DNA of 7,681 bases from CAJQQY01 sp964352225. GTDB taxonomy: Bacteria > Bacteroidota > Bacteroidia > Chitinophagales > Saprospiraceae. Where the stretch lies: the NCBI GenBank assembly GCA_964352225.1, contig CAYGRM010000324.1, positions 1 to 7,681 on the forward strand, in the 5' to 3' direction. The position numbers were made by a program, and so were the translations under genes. Position 1 is the stretch's first letter. Every line of letters begins with the position of its first letter. Shown here one piece after another: positions 5,941 through 7,681 of the stretch. The notes under the pieces were generated by a model. That model worked only from the letters and a program-made list of their open reading frames with translations. It was not told where the DNA came from and searched no databases.

Positions 5941-7665
5941 TTATTGAATATTTTTCTTTTTGTATTCCTCTACAATGAATTCTGATGTTCTCATTGCTAA
6001 AGCCATAATTGTCCAAGTACAATTTTTATCGGCTTGACTCGTAAATGGTCCAGCATCAACCACAAAGACATTATCAGCATCATGTAATTGACAATACTTA
6101 TTAGTAACTGATGTTTTCGGATCGTTGCCCATTCGAGTTGTTCCAACCTCGTGGATAATTTGCCCAGGTTTTAGTAACCCCCAATCTTGCTCTTTGGTCG
6201 GTTTATCTCCTAAAGGAATTCCTCCCATTCCATGGATGATTTCCTCAAAAGTATCTTGCATATGTTTAGCCTGATATCTTTCGTAATCTGACCATTTATA
6301 ATTGAATTGTAACACCGGAATTCCAAATTGATCCACCACCTCTGGATCCAATTCACAACGATTATCTCTCATCGCAATCGACTCTCCTCGTCCTGCCATT
6401 CCAACTACCGCACCTCTAAATCGTTTAGCATCTTCTCTTAATTTATCACCATATCCACCAACTGTGCCTCCAATATGTTTATTCAAATCAGATACATTAA
6501 ATCCAAATCCATAAGCAGGCATGCCCAATCCTCCCCAAACTTCAATATGATATCCTCGTGGGAAATCTAATTTTTTATTATCCTGCCACCAAGGAGAATA
6601 AACGTGTAATCCTCCCACTCCATCTTCATTATAATTCGTTTTTCGATTCATCAAGGCAGGAACAAATCCTGCCCTTCCTCCACCGGTAGAATCATGCAAA
6701 TAACGTCCAACATTATCACTACTATTTCCTAAACCATTTGGATGTTGCTTACTTTTGGAGTTCAATAAAATTCTTGCTGTGCTACAAGCTGATGCACCTA
6801 GCACAACCGAACGACCTTTCAATTTATATTCATTTCGATCTTCTTTGTTGATAAAAGAAACGCCGGTTGCTTTTCCTTCATCATCGGTGGTAACCGTTCG
6901 AACCATACTATTGACATACAAATCAACTTGCCCTCCTCCATTCACAGCTGGAATCACAAAAACTGAACTGGAAGAAAAATCTGCGTAAGCATTACAGGAT
7001 CGATTACATTGAGCACAATAGAAACAAACGCCTCGCTCATTATTTAATTTTTTTGTCAAAATAGACAACCGAGAAGGGATCACATCAACACCTGCTTTTT
7101 TAGCCCCTTTGATATAATAGAGTTCGTGCAATCTAGGTTTTGGGGCAGGCAGAAAAAATCCGTCTGGATCGTTTCTACGCTTTTCCTTCGAACCAAAAAC
7201 ACCCACCATTTTATCTAACTTATCATAATATGGTTTGATATCGTCGTAGCTGATGGGCCAATTTTCACCAAGCCCATCGATGTCTTTATGTTTAAAATCA
7301 TCCGGCCCAAAGCGAAGGGAAATTCTTCCCCAATGGTTCGTTCGGCCTCCAAGCATTCGGGAACGCCACCACATAAAATTTGTTCCTTCCTTCTGAGTAT
7401 AGGGCTCGCCATCAACCTCCCAATCTCCCCAAGACATATCAAAATCCCCAAAGGCACGATTGGTACTTGCGCCTCTCCGAGGAGATTCCCACGGAAATTT
7501 CATTTGAGTTTGAGTGACAGGATCTTTTGGGTCAAAATAAGGACCAGCTTCCACAAGAGCTACTGATAATCCAGCCTCCGAAAGAATTTTAGTAGCCATT
7601 CCTCCTCCTGCTCCCGAGCCGACAATAATGACGTCGTACTCTTTGGTATTTTCTTTTATTTGCAT
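5941..7665 (-). CDS. GMC-family FAD-dependent dehydrogenase (catalytic subunit)
   Basis: This flavoprotein has 574 residues and would oxidise an alcohol or sugar hydroxyl, most likely as the large subunit of a gluconate/glucose/fructose-dehydrogenase-like complex. FAD motif: VIIVGSGAGGGMA (G16-x-G18-x-x-G21) with E39 in LVEAG for the adenosine ribose. GMC signature: MLGGRTNHWGRISLRF (104-119). C-terminal active site: IHEVGTTRMG with H505 as the probable catalytic base, then DAGPFTSQADKN with N548 as its usual partner, followed by helix TWTIMALAMRTSEFI. There is no signal peptide, so export would depend on the Tat-like partner at 5694-4972. A cysteine cluster C214-x2-C217-x2-C220-x3-C224 lies in the middle, where related dehydrogenases bind an Fe-S cluster. 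The substrate cannot be deduced. The start ATG at 7663-7665 has only 16 bases of upstream sequence in the window. Confidence 0.88.
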   Translation of the reverse strand: MQIKENTKEYDVIIVGSGAGGGMATKILSEAGLSVALVEAGPYFDPKDPVTQTQMKFPWESPRRGASTNRAFGDFDMSWGDWEVDGEPYTQKEGTNFMWWRSRMLGGRTNHWGRISLRFGPDDFKHKDIDGLGENWPISYDDIKPYYDKLDKMVGVFGSKEKRRNDPDGFFLPAPKPRLHELYYIKGAKKAGVDVIPSRLSILTKKLNNERGVCFYCAQCNRSCNAYADFSSSSVFVIPAVNGGGQVDLYVNSMVRTVTTDDEGKATGVSFINKEDRNEYKLKGRSVVLGASACSTARILLNSKSKQHPNGLGNSSDNVGRYLHDSTGGGRAGFVPALMNRKTNYNEDGVGGLHVYSPWWQDNKKLDFPRGYHIEVWGGLGMPAYGFGFNVSDLNKHIGGTVGGYGDKLREDAKRFRGAVVGMAGRGESIAMRDNRCELDPEVVDQFGIPVLQFNYKWSDYERYQAKHMQDTFEEIIHGMGGIPLGDKPTKEQDWGLLKPGQIIHEVGTTRMGNDPKTSVTNKYCQLHDADNVFVVDAGPFTSQADKNCTWTIMALAMRTSEFIVEEYKKKNIQ

Positions 7666-7681
7666 CGCGTAGGTTTTCTTT

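Overview
The window is AT-rich DNA, most likely from a non-phototrophic member of the Bacteroidota. Reasons: the genes have A-rich leaders without clear Shine-Dalgarno sequences, one good match to the Bacteroidota promoter (TTTG, 17-nt spacer, TAnnTTTG-like box) lies before the methyltransferase genes, and a gluconate-2-dehydrogenase-subunit-3/GMC oxidoreductase pair is present. The phylum is an inference. Nothing in the window is a photosynthesis gene.

Layout. Bases 1-198 hold the 3' end of a plus-strand gene. Bases 199-560 are a non-coding convergent gap with two hairpins and a palindromic repeat-like stretch. Everything from 561 to 7665 lies on the minus strand and reads right to left: GMC-family flavoprotein dehydrogenase (7665-5941); a gap of about 250 bp filled by a long imperfect palindrome; exported gluconate-2-dehydrogenase-subunit-3-like protein (5694-4972); geranylgeranyl-reductase-family flavoprotein (4867-3695); small 2[4Fe-4S] ferredoxin (3684-3469); a 246-bp gap holding a MITE-like element with inverted ends plus a probable promoter; a plant-VTE3-like methyltransferase with a membrane tail (3222-2311); a VTE4-like gamma-tocopherol methyltransferase (2290-1451); and a VTE2-like homogentisate prenyltransferase (1454-561), which overlaps the preceding gene by ATGA.

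How the genes work together. The five genes from 4867 to 561 correspond to tocopherol (vitamin E) biosynthesis. The reductase with its ferredoxin would saturate the prenyl chain (geranylgeranyl to phytyl). The UbiA enzyme would join that chain to homogentisate. The VTE3-like enzyme would methylate the resulting methyl-prenyl-benzoquinol, and the VTE4-like enzyme would add the last ring methyl group. Tocopherol cyclase and 4-hydroxyphenylpyruvate dioxygenase are not in the window, so the end product could be a tocopherol or an uncyclised methylated prenylquinol. A compact tocopherol-type cluster in an apparently heterotrophic bacterium is the main discovery candidate, because this pathway is classically tied to plants, algae and cyanobacteria. 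The reductase-ferredoxin pairing and the plant-type VTE3 both point towards archaeal or plant-type rather than cyanobacterial relatives. The GMC/subunit-3 pair makes sense as a separate periplasmic dehydrogenase, and its link to quinone chemistry is speculative.
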